Counted from the stretch's first letter, positions 50,516 through 61,070 are shown. The stretch: DNA of 64,000 nucleotides from CAWGMT01 sp963823675 (GCA_963823675.1 CAWGMT010000014.1:248001-312000); one strand, 5' to 3'. The notes: generated by a model not told the origin, from the sequence alone. Program-made: numbers and translations.

Positions 50516-50543
50516 TTGATCGCGAATTCTAATTCGGTAGAAT
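50516..50543 (+). promoter_or_regulatory. Promoter with BlaI-type operator ahead of the second blaI gene
   Basis: -35 TTGATC (50516-50521), 16-bp spacer, -10 TAGAAT (50538-50543). The inverted repeat ATTCTA-6 nt-TAGAAT (50526-50543) places its right half exactly on the -10, which suits repression by a dimeric BlaI. Same 6-nt gap as the operator at 13352 but a different half-site. Confidence 0.65.
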
Positions 50544-50589
50544 ACGAACCAACGACGAGTCCGATCCTCGAACTTGAAGAGTCCTGTGC

Positions 50590-51000
50590 ATGGCCAGACC
50601 ACCGAGCATTCAGCCGACGGACGGCGAGATGGAGATCCTCAAGGTTCTTTGGGAGACCGGCCCGGCTGAGCTTGGGCGGATCAAGTCAGCCTTGGAGCGG
50701 CAGCGTCCGGTAGCGACCACCACCGTGGCCACCATGCTCAAGGTGATGCTGGGCAAGAAGCTGGTGGAGCGCCGGGAGGGCCCGCGCGGCTATCTGTGGT
50801 CGGCCCGGGTGACCCGCAAAGTCGCGGCATCCCGGCTGATCGGCAAGCTGCTCGACCACGTCTTCGACGGATCGGCCCAGGGTCTCGTGGCGCACTTGCT
50901 GGAGGAGGGCAAGTTGACCGACCGCGATCGCGGCGAAATCCGCCGTTTGCTCGACGGTTCCGCTCCACTTGGCGATTCGCGCAAGGAGGCCAAATCATGA
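50590..51000 (+). CDS. BlaI/MecI-family transcriptional repressor
   Basis: 136 residues. Winged helix PTDGEMEILKVLWETGPAEL then TTTVATMLKVMLGKKLVERR, and a C-terminal dimer region (LLDHVFDGSAQGLVAHLLEE). Stop overlaps the M56 gene ATG (ATGA at 50997), so the pair is coupled. In the family the sensor protease triggers BlaI cleavage and derepression. The palindrome at 50526-50543 supports autorepression. ATG 50590 has only a modest GAAGAG upstream. Confidence 0.92.
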   Translation: MARPPSIQPTDGEMEILKVLWETGPAELGRIKSALERQRPVATTTVATMLKVMLGKKLVERREGPRGYLWSARVTRKVAASRLIGKLLDHVFDGSAQGLVAHLLEEGKLTDRDRGEIRRLLDGSAPLGDSRKEAKS

Positions 51001-53535
51001 CCGCCTCGCTCCTGGTGAACTCTCCGCTCTGGACCGCGCTCGGCTGGACGATGCTGCACCTGCTCTGGGTCGGAGGCGCGGTTGGGCTGGTTGCCGCGAT
51101 GGGGCGCTGGCGGCTCCGCGCGGCGACGCCCGAGGTCCGCTACCTCGTCGCGCTGGCATCTCTCTTGGGGCTCGCCGTTTCGCCGGCCATCATCCTCGCC
51201 TGGCAAATAACGACGTCGCCGCAACCGGCACGATCGGCACCAGCCTTGGCGATCATCGCGGACGTGCCGGCGCACGCGAAGTTCGATGAGCCGATTTCAC
51301 CCCTCCCAGCCGCGCTGGCAGCCCTTCCAGTCAAGACCCAGACACCGCTGGCGAGAATCGTGGCCGCCTTGCCCTGCATCTGGCTGGGCGGCACACCGTT
51401 GACGTTTGCGATTCTGGCAACCGGCCTGATTGGCGCCGAGCGCCTCCGCAGGCAGAGCCGATCGCTCTACGAGACGGAAATCGTTCGGCTGTGCCGCCGT
51501 TTGGCCGATTCGCTTTCGATCGTCCGTCCGGTCGCCGTGGGCGTATGCGACCGTCTCGCCGCGCCGATTTTGCTGGGCATCGTCCGGCCTCTCATTCTGC
51601 TGCCGCCGGCGGCGTTGACGGGCTGGAGCGTGGAGCAGATCGAAATGGTCCTGCTGCACGAATTGGCGCACGTGCGCCGCTGGGACAACCTTGTCAACCT
51701 CTTCCAGAGGGTCGTGGAGTCGCTGTTGTTCTTCCACCCGATCGTATGGTGGCTATCGGGCTGGGCCCGGCTGGAGCGCGAACTGTGCTGCGATCGCATG
51801 GTCGTCGAGCGTACCGGCCGTGCCCGCGCGTACGCCGAAACCCTTTTTGCCCTTTCCGTTCCACGCCATAACGGACACGTCGCCGCGGTTGCCATGGCCG
51901 AGAATCACCTCGTGATCCGCATCCGGCGGATCCTGAACTTGGAGGAACGCGCGATGTCGATGAAGTTGTCCAGGAATGCCCTCGCGCTCTTGGCTGTCTT
52001 GTTATTCGTTCCGGCACTTGTGATCGGCGCGAATGCCCGGCAGGCCGCGAGCAAAGCGGAGCCGAGAACGAAGTCCGCCCAGAAGGCTGAGACGAAAGCG
52101 GAGCCGAAAACGATGCGAGTCTTGACTCGCGCGTCGATACTGCAAACTCTACAAGAGGCCGCCAGGAGCGCCGATGACTTGAAGGACGCTCGATCCAAGG
52201 TCCGGATGTTGATGGCCCTCGCCGCCGCGCTGGCCCAGGCGGGTGAACCGGAATTGAGTCGAACCACCTTTCAGAAAGCCGTTCAGTTCGCCGACACGTG
52301 CGAGGACCGGTCGCAAAGGGTCTACATTCTGGAAGAAACTGCATCGGCCCAGATCGACTCCAGCGACGAGGCCGCCGCTCTGGCGACCATTCGCCATGCG
52401 ACAGAGGTCGCCAGGACCATCGACAACGAGTTTCTGCGGAACACCGCTTTGATGTGGATCGTCAGGACCTACGCGCACGCCGGGGCTGTCGAAACCGCAC
52501 TGCGGATGGCCGGGGACCTCCCCGAATCCAACGCGTTCAAAGCACGCGCACTTGGCAACGTACTCGAGGGCTTGAAGCACGCTCGCCGGCCCACGATGAA
52601 GGAAGTCTTGCCCAGGTTGCTCCGAGAGGCCGCGACCATCGTTGACCCGCAGTACCAGGCGATTTGCTTGCAAAGCATCGCCGATGCGCTTGCGGACGCC
52701 GGCGACATCGAGGCAACCCTCAAGATCGCCGCGACTCTCGAAGACGCCGCCGCAAAATTCGCCCTGCAACATCCCAACGGACGATCCGTCAGCGACTCCC
52801 AGGTTCTCGTCCTCTCGGCCCTCGCCAAGGCGCAGGCCGAGGCCGGGGACCGCGAGGCGGCCGTCGATACCTTCCAGAAAGCCGTTGACCTCGTCAACGC
52901 GAGGCCCGCCAGCACGGAACCCGTTCGGTCTGATCGACTGGGTAGACTCGTTCGGGAACGCGCGGAAATCGGCGATATCGCGGGAGCAATCACGACGGCC
53001 GAAGGCGTCGAGTATGAGTACTTCAAGGCGCTTGCCCTGGCGGCCATCGCCAAGGCCCAAGCGAAGGCCGGAAAGCGCGACGAGGCCCGAGCCGCGTTCC
53101 GCACGGCCATTCAAACCGCCAGAGCGATCAAGATCCACGACGCCTTGCGCGACCGCAGGGGTTTTTACTTGAACTTTTCGGAATGCCTCCGAACGATCGC
53201 CTTCGTTCAGGCGAAGGCCGGATTCGCCGCCGACGCGGTCGAGACCGCGGAGTCGATTGATGATCCAAGATGGAAAAACAGTGCGTTCGCGGGGATCACC
53301 ATGGCAATGGCCAATCGCGGCGAGATCAAGCCAGCCCGCCAAATGGTCGAACAGAATTGATGACGAGCAAGCGAAATCGCGCGCGATGCAAGACGTCGCG
53401 GAAGGGCAGGCGGGAGCGGGCGACCTGGAAGGGGCCGTCGAATGGGCCAGGAGCCGCTCCACAGCGGAAGCACGGGCAAATGCCTTGGCGGGCATCGCGC
53501 GGGCAATCGCAAGGCGGCCGGCGGCTAACGATTGA
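50997..53535 (+). CDS. M56 (BlaR1-like) membrane metalloprotease with C-terminal helical-repeat domain
   Basis: About 845 residues. The first ~320 residues are the M56 part: helices WTALGWTMLHLLWVGGAVGL, a large loop, PAAALTGWSVEQIEMVLLHE, the zinc motif HELAHVRRWDN, and the following FFHPIVWWLSGWARLERELCCD. A helix ARNALALLAVLLFVPALVIG-type (52000) crosses the membrane. The remaining ~500 residues are TPR-like alpha repeats (KVRMLMALAAALAQAGEPEL, ALAAIAKAQAKAGKRDEARA), not a penicillin-binding sensor. The frame stops at 53360, but the same repeat continues one frame over (DEQAKSRAMQDVAEGQAGAG) to 53535, indicating one indel near 53355. Coupled to BlaI by ATGA. Likely senses some envelope signal through the repeats and cleaves BlaI. 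Confidence 0.82.
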
Positions 53536-53555
53536 CACCGGCCGCGATCGTGTCC

Positions 53556-55076
53556 TCAGGGCCCAGTCTCAAGCACGACGCTCGGCTCGGCCGGCGCGCG
53601 GCTTTCGACGCGCGGCCGGTTTGACTGCAACGGCAGCCGGATGGTGAAACATGAACCGCTGCCGGGCGTCGATTGGACCTCGATCGAGCCATGGTGCTCC
53701 TCGACGATCCCATAGCTGATCGAAAGCCCGAGGCCGGTTCCCTGGCCGACCACCTTGGTCGTGAAGAACGGATCAAAGATTTTCTCACGGACGGCTGGCT
53801 CAATCCCCGCTCCCGTGTCGATCACGTCGATCCTGACCCCTTCGAGCTCGGGCTCGGAAAGCGTGCGGACCGTGACGCACTCGTCGGCATCACAAGCATC
53901 AATCGCATTTAGAATCAAGTTGACGATGACCTGATGGATCCCCGCTGCCCGGCAGCGCACCAAGGGCAGCGGCCCCAGCTCCTTGATCAGCCGGACGCCC
54001 TTCTTGCGGGCGTGGCCCTGAACCATGTTGATCGATGACTCGATGCCCGGGTTGAGATCCACCTCGTTCCAGTCGCCTTCATCCACCCGAGCGAAGAGAC
54101 GGAGCTCCTTGACGATGCGCTCGATCCGCCGCAGCCCTTCCCGCGTGCGGTCGATCAGTCGTGGCAGGTTGTCCAGAGTGTAGTCAAGGTCGAGCTGGAG
54201 GCTGACGTGGTCGATCTGATCAAGAAGCACCGCGTGCTCAGCCCCGGTGGGCCCCGGCACCTGACGGTACAGGCCAATCAGCGTGATCATATCGCGCAGG
54301 TCGCGTTCCAGGACGGCCACGTTGTTGCTGACGAACGCCAGCGGGTTATTGATCTCATGCGCGACCCCGGCCACGAGCTGTCCCAGACTGGCGAGCTTCT
54401 CGGTCTGGACCATGCGGCTCTGGGCCGCCTTGAGCGCTTCATGAGCTTCGTGCTCCGACCGCGCGAGCTCCTGGAGCATCACGTTCTGCTCCTTGAGCCG
54501 CTCCTCGGCCTGCATCCGCCGGGTCACGTCCCAGAAGATGCCCTGGATCCCGATGAGCTCGCCCTCGGGCCCGAAGAGCGGCGTCTTCATGACCTGGACA
54601 TAGAGCTTTTCGCCTTTGGGCGTCACGTGCTCCTCGACCACGTCGAGAAGCTCGCCGCTTTCGAGGACCTTCTGGTCGTCGCGGCGATACTTCTCGGCCA
54701 GGTCGCGCGGGAAGAAATCCAGGTCGGTCTTGCCCAGAATCTCGTCGCGGTCGCGCCCCAGCTCGGCGCAGAATTTCTGGTTGGCGAATGTGAAACGGCC
54801 CGCGAGGTCCTTGCAGAGGATCATCTGCGGGATGGTCTCCACCAGCGAATGGTAGGACATCTCGGTCTGGCGGAGGTCGCGCTCGGCCCGCCGCTGCTCG
54901 TCGGCGGCCGCCAACAAGCTGGCAAACATCAGCGTGTGCCGCTTCCTCCACCACCACGCTTGAATCGCCGTTATCAGCACAAGCGCCAGGACGACGCCGC
55001 CTACGAACAGGAGCAGGCGCTCCGTGACCGGCCACGACCAGGCCAGGGCGAACGGGTCCGTGAAGCTCGAGTTCAT
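53556..55076 (-). CDS. PAS-domain sensor histidine kinase
   Basis: About 506 residues from ATG 55076. One membrane helix (LLLFVGGVVLALVLITAIQA), a PAS domain (EMSYHSLVETIPQMILCKD, then DLDFFPRDLAEKYRRDDQK) with a PAC-like tail, then a HisKA region with phospho-acceptor VAHEINNPLAF and HATPase motifs: N-box HQVIVNLILNAIDA, G1 DTGAGI, F-box FDPFFTTK, G2 GQGTGLGLSISYGIVEEH. All boxes intact. No response regulator is nearby, so it is an orphan kinase in this window. Convergent with the M56 gene. Confidence 0.92.
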   Translation of the reverse strand: MNSSFTDPFALAWSWPVTERLLLFVGGVVLALVLITAIQAWWWRKRHTLMFASLLAAADEQRRAERDLRQTEMSYHSLVETIPQMILCKDLAGRFTFANQKFCAELGRDRDEILGKTDLDFFPRDLAEKYRRDDQKVLESGELLDVVEEHVTPKGEKLYVQVMKTPLFGPEGELIGIQGIFWDVTRRMQAEERLKEQNVMLQELARSEHEAHEALKAAQSRMVQTEKLASLGQLVAGVAHEINNPLAFVSNNVAVLERDLRDMITLIGLYRQVPGPTGAEHAVLLDQIDHVSLQLDLDYTLDNLPRLIDRTREGLRRIERIVKELRLFARVDEGDWNEVDLNPGIESSINMVQGHARKKGVRLIKELGPLPLVRCRAAGIHQVIVNLILNAIDACDADECVTVRTLSEPELEGVRIDVIDTGAGIEPAVREKIFDPFFTTKVVGQGTGLGLSISYGIVEEHHGSIEVQSTPGSGSCFTIRLPLQSNRPRVESRAPAEPSVVLETGP

Positions 55077-55101
55077 GATCTGTGGAAGGATCAACGTAGC
55101 T

Positions 55102-56206
55102 CTATCCCGCAAATTCGTCCCAGCTCACCACGCGGTGTTCCCGCGCCGCGGCCAGGACGGCTTCGCAAAGGGCAATCGTCTTGAGGTTGTCCCGGCCCGA
55201 GATGTTGGGCTCGCCGCCACTCTCCAGGGCGATAAGCAGCCCCCCCATGGTTCCGGCAAAGGCATCCGGGAACCAAGCTTCCGGCCAGCGCGGGCGGTGC
55301 CACTCTCCCCCATCCGCGATCGTGGAATAGTCGATCGTGCTGGGGACTCGCCGCGGCCAGCCCGGCCAGCCGATCGTGCCCGTCGCCAGCCCCTTTGTCC
55401 CTTCGAATCGCCAGCGGACCGCGAGATCGGCCCCAGCGCCTTCGCGCGCGGGACCGGCCCAGACATCGTCCCAGGCGCTCGCCCGCGCACCTGGGCATAC
55501 TCGAGCACGTAGAGATTGATGCCGTCGTCATGCGCAAACTGAGTCCGCGGGTCCGGGCGCGTGCTCGCCAGCACCCGGGCGGGATCGCCCAGCCAGTATC
55601 GGAACAGATCGAGGTGATGAATGCTCATGACGAAGGTTGAAAGCGATCGGCCGCCTCTGGCCCAGGGCATCCAGTGCGGAATCGCCCGCATTTCCACGGT
55701 CGCCAGGACCGGCTCGCCCAGCATTCCGCGGTCCAAAAGCGCCTTCGAGCGCTCGCACCGAGTGATCATACCGCATGTTCTGATTGACCTGCAGTACGAT
55801 GCCCGCGCTGGCACAGGCCTCGACGAGCGAGCGGGCCTCGAGGTAATCCATCGCCAGCGGTTTTTGCGCTAGAATGCCGCGCACCCCGTGCGCACCGGCG
55901 ACAACCTGCCGAATCACGCCAGGCTGCTCGGCGGGCGGGACGGCGATATCGACCACCTCGACCGCGGGATCGGCGAGCAGCTCATCGATCGACCGATAGA
56001 CGCGGGGAACCGCGCAGCTCGGCGACCTCCTTTGCCTTCTCGAATGTTCGCGAAACGATGCCCACGACGCGAAACCCGGCGTTGGCGTACGCGACGAGCT
56101 GACAATCGCGCATGATGAAGCCCGCCCCGATCGCACCGATGCCCACGTCACGCCGCTGGGGCGGGACCGGACAGTGCTGCAGAAAGTCGGCCTGGTTCGA
56201 GCTCAT
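55102..56206 (-). CDS. Gfo/Idh/MocA-family oxidoreductase (several frameshifts)
   Basis: About 365 residues after joining four pieces. ATG 56206 (MSSNQADFLQHC) leads to the nucleotide-binding strand VGIGAIGAGFIMRD, then VGIVSRTFEKAKEVAE; after a frame change near 56015, VYRSIDELLADPAVEVVDIA and the EKP-equivalent ILAQKPLAMD (here QKP). Next comes VNQNMRYDHSVRAL; after another break near 55745, MLGEPVLATVEMRAIPHWM and SIHHLDLFRYWLGDP. The final pieces (FEGTKGLATGTIGWP, VVSWDEFAG) end at a TAG at 55102-55104. An NAD-dependent sugar or inositol dehydrogenase by family; substrate unknown. Confidence 0.8.
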
Positions 56207-56262
56207 CTGGACGCTGGACCCGGTGGCTGGCAACTGCGCGGAAATAACCCGCCGGAGAAGTC

Positions 56263-56309
56263 GTCTCTCGCTCCGCGAAAGAACATCCTTTACCGGAGCG
56301 AAAGGCGAC
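56263..56309 (+). repeat. Dispersed 47-bp repeat, copy B
   Basis: 39 of 47 positions match the reverse complement of 20163-20209. Lies between the Gfo/Idh start and the CDP-alcohol transferase end. Because both copies are intergenic and of equal length, a mobile or REP-like origin is likely. Confidence 0.8.
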
Positions 56310-56399
56310 CAAGAAGTTGAACGGGCGATCGAGTCACGGACCCGGCGCGGCTCGACGACCTCTCTCTGCTCGGTGATACAATGAGCGTGCGCCACTGTC

Positions 56400-57269
56400 C
56401 AGGGGGCCGGAGCAAAGGGGGCGATTTGCATCCGGGGCGATACCACCGAATCAACCGGGCGGAACCAGCGAGCGAATTCCTCTTCCACGGTGCCGCGCAC
56501 GACCGCGCGAGAAGTGCGGGCCAGCGCAAGTGCCGGTGCCAGAACGGCCATCACGATCGCAAAAGCCCGCCAGAGCAGAATCCAGAGCGGCGGGGCCGCG
56601 ACCGCCAGTACCGCCAGGACCGTCAATTGCAGCAGGACGGCGTGATTCTCACAGAACTTGTATGCGGGCCAGGCGAAAACGCCGAGCCCGCGGCGAGGCC
56701 AGGCCGCCGGCGGCGCGGGCGCCCCCCGATCCACCTTGCACGATGTACCAGTCGTCCGTGCTCTTGAGCCGCTGAAAGAAGGCTTTGTAGCGGCAATCGT
56801 TGTGCAGGCTCAAAAGCGCCCAACCGCCGGCGATCGCAAAACCCGCAAGCGCCCACCGCAGGTCGCCCGAGCGAGCCGCCAGACCATATCCGAGCGCAAA
56901 TCCCGTCGCGAGATTGGCGACATGATGCAGCAGATAATCGAAGTAAACCCCGTCCAGGCTCGCCGTGCCCCGCCAGCGGGCGACCTGGCCATCAACGTGG
57001 TCCAGCCAGAACGCAAGCTGCGCGATCGCCACGCCGGCGACGAACAGGCCGCGCTGGCCCGTCGCGATCAGCCCAGCCGCCGCGAGGGACGACCCCAGGG
57101 CAAGGCAGGTCACCTGATGAGCCGACAATCCCAGCCGCACCGCCAGCCAGCAACCGTAGATCGCAGTGGGCCGCCCGATGCGCCGCGCCAGCCAGTTGCC
57201 GAACTCGCGATGGCGGCCTTTATGGGCGCGTGCTCTCAATTCAGCCAGCGTCGGCCGGCGGTGACTCAT
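56400..57269 (-). CDS. CDP-alcohol phosphatidyltransferase-like membrane protein (one frameshift, 3' end unclear)
   Basis: ATG 57269 (MSHRRPTLAELRARAHKG) overlaps the glycosyltransferase stop by ATGA. The signature reads DHVDGQVARWRGTASLDGVY then FDYLLHHVANLATGF: DG-x2-AR-x8-G-x3-D-x3 is present, but the last residue of the motif is His instead of Asp. Several membrane helices (LGSSLAAAGLIATGQRGLFV; ALAGFAIAGGWALLSLH) surround it. The frame breaks near 56700; further helices continue in the next frame (VLLQLTVLAVLAVAAPPLWI, FAIVMAVLAPALALARTS). No clear stop occurs before the Gfo/Idh start, so the 3' end is approximate. Transfers a phospho-alcohol onto a lipid or sugar alcohol, substrate unknown. 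Confidence 0.75.
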
Positions 57270-59209
57270 CGTGTCACTCCCACTGCCGGTCCTGTCGACA
57301 GCCTCTCCTGCGCGATGTCGTAAATGGCATAGCGGCGCAGCACGCCGTCGCCGTCAGTCAGGTCCTGGCGGTACAGCGGCGTTTGCCGCGCCAGCCACGA
57401 ACCGAGCAGCCGGCCCAGCGTCGGATCGAATTCGACTGCCGTCTCCGGAACCGGCGGGCAAAGCAAGAGGTGGGTGAAGCCCGACTTTCTGAGTTGCGCG
57501 ATGATCTGGCCGGGCGATTCACCATGGCTGCCCAGTCCCGTGCGGCGCCGGTGCGCCAGCTCCATCGTGTACGGGCGGGGTATGTAAAAGCCGCGATGGT
57601 CCTGCCCGATCAGCCGAGCCGCCCGGGAAAGGTTGGCCGCGGCCCACCGCCCGACATTGAAAGTCGGTTCGCGCCGGACCAGATAATCAAAGCGCGACTC
57701 CCGGCCCATGACGACTCCGAGCGCCTGACGGGACCGGGCAAGCGCCACGCTTGCCTCAAAGCCCAGCGCCAGGAGCAGGGACGCCAGCAGGAGCCGCGCC
57801 GGCAACGTTTTGCGATCGGACCATCGGGTCGCGAGGTAGGCCACTCCGACCGACATCGGCCCGAGCGAGAGCAGGACGAAGCGCATGCTCTGCCTCTGGG
57901 TGAGGCAGAGCATGAGGAACAGATAAGCCAGCCCCACCTGCCCGAGGACCCGCCGCGGCGCGCGCTCGAAGACGAGGGCGGGCAAGAAGAGGAGAAAGAC
58001 TGGCCCGAACTGGTGCGAGAAGCTATCGAAGCGATCCGGCTCCAGCGAGAGCGGCAAGAGCGCGAGGAGCAGGTTCCAGGGCGTGACGGCCAGGGGCCGC
58101 TTGTCGGGGGCAAGCACCTCAAGAAGCCCCGCATTGCCGAAGAACTGGCGGAAGTAGGGAAAAACGGGATTGCCCGTATGCACATAGGCTCGTATGTACC
58201 AGCAGCCGCCGACCAGGATCACGACTCCCAGATACACCCCAGCCAGCGTCAGCCAGCGACCCGCGGAAATGTCCGCGCCTCTCCTCGTGCTTGATGGACA
58301 CCGTAGCACGATGCCCAGAAACAGCAGGCCGCACAGTACCAAAGCGGGGTACTTGACTCCGATCGCCAGCCCGGCAAGAGCACCCGCGACCATCGCCGCG
58401 CGGATGCTTGGAGCATCGTTGAGGCGCATCCAGGCCAGGATCGCCGCTGTCCCGAAGGCGGCGAGAGCGACGTCATTGAGTGGCGCCGACATGCCGTTGG
58501 AGACGGCCGGCGCCAGGAGCGCGATCGCGCCCGCCAGCCATGAGCGACGCCCCAGGCTGGGCCGCGCAAGCGCCACCACATTGGCGGCGAAAACCAGACC
58601 CAGCATCCATTGAACCCAGCGGCAAGCCACCGGTCCGCGAAACTCGAGCGCCAGCGCGTAAAGCAGCTCGGTCACAAGCGGATAGACCGTCTCATGCAGA
58701 TCGGGGGCAAAGCCGACGCTCTCCTGAATCAAGAACACCTTGGGCACCTGAAGGTGATAACACAGGGCATCGCCGTCGGTCACAGGCGCGAGCGCACACA
58801 GGGCCGTTCCCACGATGACCAGGGCCGTGCAAAGCATGACGAGTCTGCCGACGACGGAGGACGCGCCGCTGGCCGCAACCGGGGCTGAGCCGTCGCCCGG
58901 GCCCGTCGCCCGCGCGTCCGCGCTCGAACGCTCACCTCTGCTCGCGCCGGCTCGTCTCGCAAAGCGGAAAAGTGACACTAGCCCCAGCTCGATGCCGAGG
59001 CCCAGCACGATCGACATTCCAACTCGATTGAGGCAACCCAGCTCCCCCAAGGCGAGCGTCGCCAGCGACAGAAAGCCCATTCCCAGCGGGACCGCCAGCG
59101 CGATCAGATCGACAGCCGCCTGCGGGGCCTGTCCCAGCCGATCCAGGATCAACTTGCCCACTCCAAGTGCTACCAGAGCCAGAGACAGTGCAAAACAGAA
59201 GTCGATCAT
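57266..59209 (-). CDS. Polytopic membrane protein, ArnT/PMT-like glycosyltransferase candidate
   Basis: 647 residues from ATG 59209 (MIDFCFALSLALVALGVGKL), the first methionine before the first helix; the longer upstream frame is not coding-like. Twelve or so helices alternate with short loops. A lumenal motif DGDALCYHLQVPKVFL resembles the acidic first-loop motif of GT-C glycosyltransferases. The soluble C-terminal ~120 residues (GQDHRGFYIPRPYTMELAHR; RKSGFTHLLLCPPVPE) resemble those of planctomycete proteins that modify surface polymers. Coupled by ATGA to the CDP-alcohol transferase, suggesting a joint lipid/glycan task. Confidence 0.75.
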   Translation of the reverse strand: MIDFCFALSLALVALGVGKLILDRLGQAPQAAVDLIALAVPLGMGFLSLATLALGELGCLNRVGMSIVLGLGIELGLVSLFRFARRAGASRGERSSADARATGPGDGSAPVAASGASSVVGRLVMLCTALVIVGTALCALAPVTDGDALCYHLQVPKVFLIQESVGFAPDLHETVYPLVTELLYALALEFRGPVACRWVQWMLGLVFAANVVALARPSLGRRSWLAGAIALLAPAVSNGMSAPLNDVALAAFGTAAILAWMRLNDAPSIRAAMVAGALAGLAIGVKYPALVLCGLLFLGIVLRCPSSTRRGADISAGRWLTLAGVYLGVVILVGGCWYIRAYVHTGNPVFPYFRQFFGNAGLLEVLAPDKRPLAVTPWNLLLALLPLSLEPDRFDSFSHQFGPVFLLFLPALVFERAPRRVLGQVGLAYLFLMLCLTQRQSMRFVLLSLGPMSVGVAYLATRWSDRKTLPARLLLASLLLALGFEASVALARSRQALGVVMGRESRFDYLVRREPTFNVGRWAAANLSRAARLIGQDHRGFYIPRPYTMELAHRRRTGLGSHGESPGQIIAQLRKSGFTHLLLCPPVPETAVEFDPTLGRLLGSWLARQTPLYRQDLTDGDGVLRRYAIYDIAQERLSTGPAVGVTR

Positions 59210-59252
59210 TTGTTGGCAACTTGTCAAAAAAAGACGGTCGGGTGGGTGACGA

Positions 59253-59975
59253 TCAGGGAGTCTGCGGCAGAATGGCAACGCAAAACTGTGAAACGTCGGG
59301 ATCAGAGTCCATGGGGATCGGACCAGATTCGGCCAGGCGGAACCCATTCTGGCGATACCAAAGGGCGGTATCGTAGCCGAATCGGTTGTAGCTCTGGTTG
59401 GTCTCCTCGTTATGCGCCGCGTACCGGCGGCCGACCCGGATGACCTCGTGGCGGATTCTGTCGGCAACTCGAGGGTGATTATGAAGGATGACGGCGGAGG
59501 TCACGATCATGTCGAACGCTTGGCCTGGAAACGGCAGGTCCTCACCGCGACCAAGAAGCAGGGAAATTCCGCGCAGGTCGCTCAAGTATTCGCGGGCCAC
59601 GGCGAGCTGAGTTGGGCTGAAGTCGATACCCACCAAGGGGATATCGAGCAAGCTCCGAAGTTCGCGCAGGAGTTTTCCATAGCCGCAGCCCACTTCCAAG
59701 AGCGACGTGGGTTGATAGGTGGCGATACTCCGGGCAATCCAGGCGGCGCGGAGGGTTCGGGCCGGCTGTCCCTCTTGTTCGCCAAAATAATCATCACCGC
59801 CGCGGAGAGTCCAATATTGGCGAGGGTCGGCGTAGAGTAGGTGTCGTTTCCAGGTGGGGTGCCGGCTGAGCGTACGACGCAGGACCTTATGCCAGGCGTA
59901 CTTTACACCTCTTCTCCGCAAAGCCTTCCAGGCGCGGGCCTGTACGCTGGGCAGGGAACGGACGAACAGATCCAT
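59253..59975 (-). CDS. Class I SAM-dependent methyltransferase
   Basis: 240 residues from ATG 59975 (MDLFVRSLPSVQ), which follows GGGAAG by a short gap. SAM-binding motif I is SLLEVGCGYGKLLRELRS, motif II LVGIDFSPTQLAVARE, and a later strand FDMIVTSAVILHNHP. No signal peptide or helix. It is 43 nt upstream of the membrane glycosyltransferase and in the same direction, so probably in one operon with the two membrane genes. Acceptor substrate unknown. Confidence 0.9.
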   Translation of the reverse strand: MDLFVRSLPSVQARAWKALRRRGVKYAWHKVLRRTLSRHPTWKRHLLYADPRQYWTLRGGDDYFGEQEGQPARTLRAAWIARSIATYQPTSLLEVGCGYGKLLRELRSLLDIPLVGIDFSPTQLAVAREYLSDLRGISLLLGRGEDLPFPGQAFDMIVTSAVILHNHPRVADRIRHEVIRVGRRYAAHNEETNQSYNRFGYDTALWYRQNGFRLAESGPIPMDSDPDVSQFCVAILPQTP

Positions 59976-60258
59976 GGTAACTTCCCTGGAAGACGTCGGC
60001 CGGTCGGAACGTGATGCGGAGCAGAGAGATGGGCCGTGGCCGGCGTCGCTGCCGCGAGCCCCCATGCTGGGGACGAAACCCGTGTGATCGGGAGTTTACG
60101 AGGCCGCCTGGCAACGGTCAAGGCAGCCTGGCGGCTTAGCCTTCCCTTGGGCCGGTCGTCTTGCTTTATAATGGTTGCCTGGTTCACCCAGTCGTGTATC
60201 TTGAATCGGGGTTTCCTCTGTTCGGAATTCGCCGGGGGCGGGAAAGGAAGTTGCAGGT

Positions 60259-60807
60259 ATGGGTGTGCGTTTCGGGCGGTCGAGAGTGACCGATCTCGCG
60301 TTTCGGGTTTACAACCGGCCGCTGCATCCTGACTGGTACTCGACTTGCGCCTTTCGCCGCATCGAGTTCCGGGGCTGGCGGGCGGATGTGAGAATCATCG
60401 AAGGCGGCCACGCGGTGATCTTCCGGTCCGGCTCGATCTGCCTGAGCGAGGTACTCTGCGGCCCGGAAACCGGCCTGCCCGAAACCGGATTGGTTTTCCA
60501 CTCCCACGTCAAGCACGAGCGGTCGGCAGCGCGAGAGCCTGGCAACTCGATCGAATACCATGCGTGCTTCGAGGTCGAGCAGGTCGACGCGGAGATTTTC
60601 CGTAACCTGTGCGAAGAGGCGGCTTGCGATTCGGGCCCGCAAGGGCTGTTTCACAGCTTCCGCCCGACAAACCGGCTGTCGCCCCCTCCGATCAGTCGCA
60701 TCCACATCGATTCCAACTCGCGCAGCCTCTCGATCCAAGTGTTCCACTCATTTCCCGAGGAACGGGCGATAGTCCGCACCCAATCCCGCTACGAGATCAG
60801 AAGGTAA
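60259..60807 (+). CDS. DUF2617-like protein
   Basis: 182 residues, intact. GGAAAGGAAG lies just upstream of ATG 60259. The sequence begins FGRSRVTDLAFRVYNRPLHP and contains VRIIEGGHAVIFRSGSICLS and YHACFEVEQVDAEIFRNLCE; it matches my recollection of DUF2617, a planctomycete-rich family of unknown role. Soluble, no signal peptide, no catalytic motif visible. Confidence 0.7.
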   Translation: MGVRFGRSRVTDLAFRVYNRPLHPDWYSTCAFRRIEFRGWRADVRIIEGGHAVIFRSGSICLSEVLCGPETGLPETGLVFHSHVKHERSAAREPGNSIEYHACFEVEQVDAEIFRNLCEEAACDSGPQGLFHSFRPTNRLSPPPISRIHIDSNSRSLSIQVFHSFPEERAIVRTQSRYEIRR

Positions 60808-61070
60808 AACGAAATCATTCGTTCTCGATTTTTTGATGCGACCCGATTGCGGTCTGGAGCAAGCCGCGGTAGACTCTCAAATCAGGTACCCTTTCGATCG
60901 TGTTCACAATTCTCCTGTAGTTCCTTTTCATTGTCGAATGTCCGATTTTTTCGAGCGTCGCGCGGACGCCCTCGCTCGCGCGCATCCGGGCGCGATCCCG
61001 GTTCCTGCGAGCGGAATCCGTCGACGACAGGTCGTGGGTTGTGCTACCCGCGCATTGCCGGAGGTGAACT

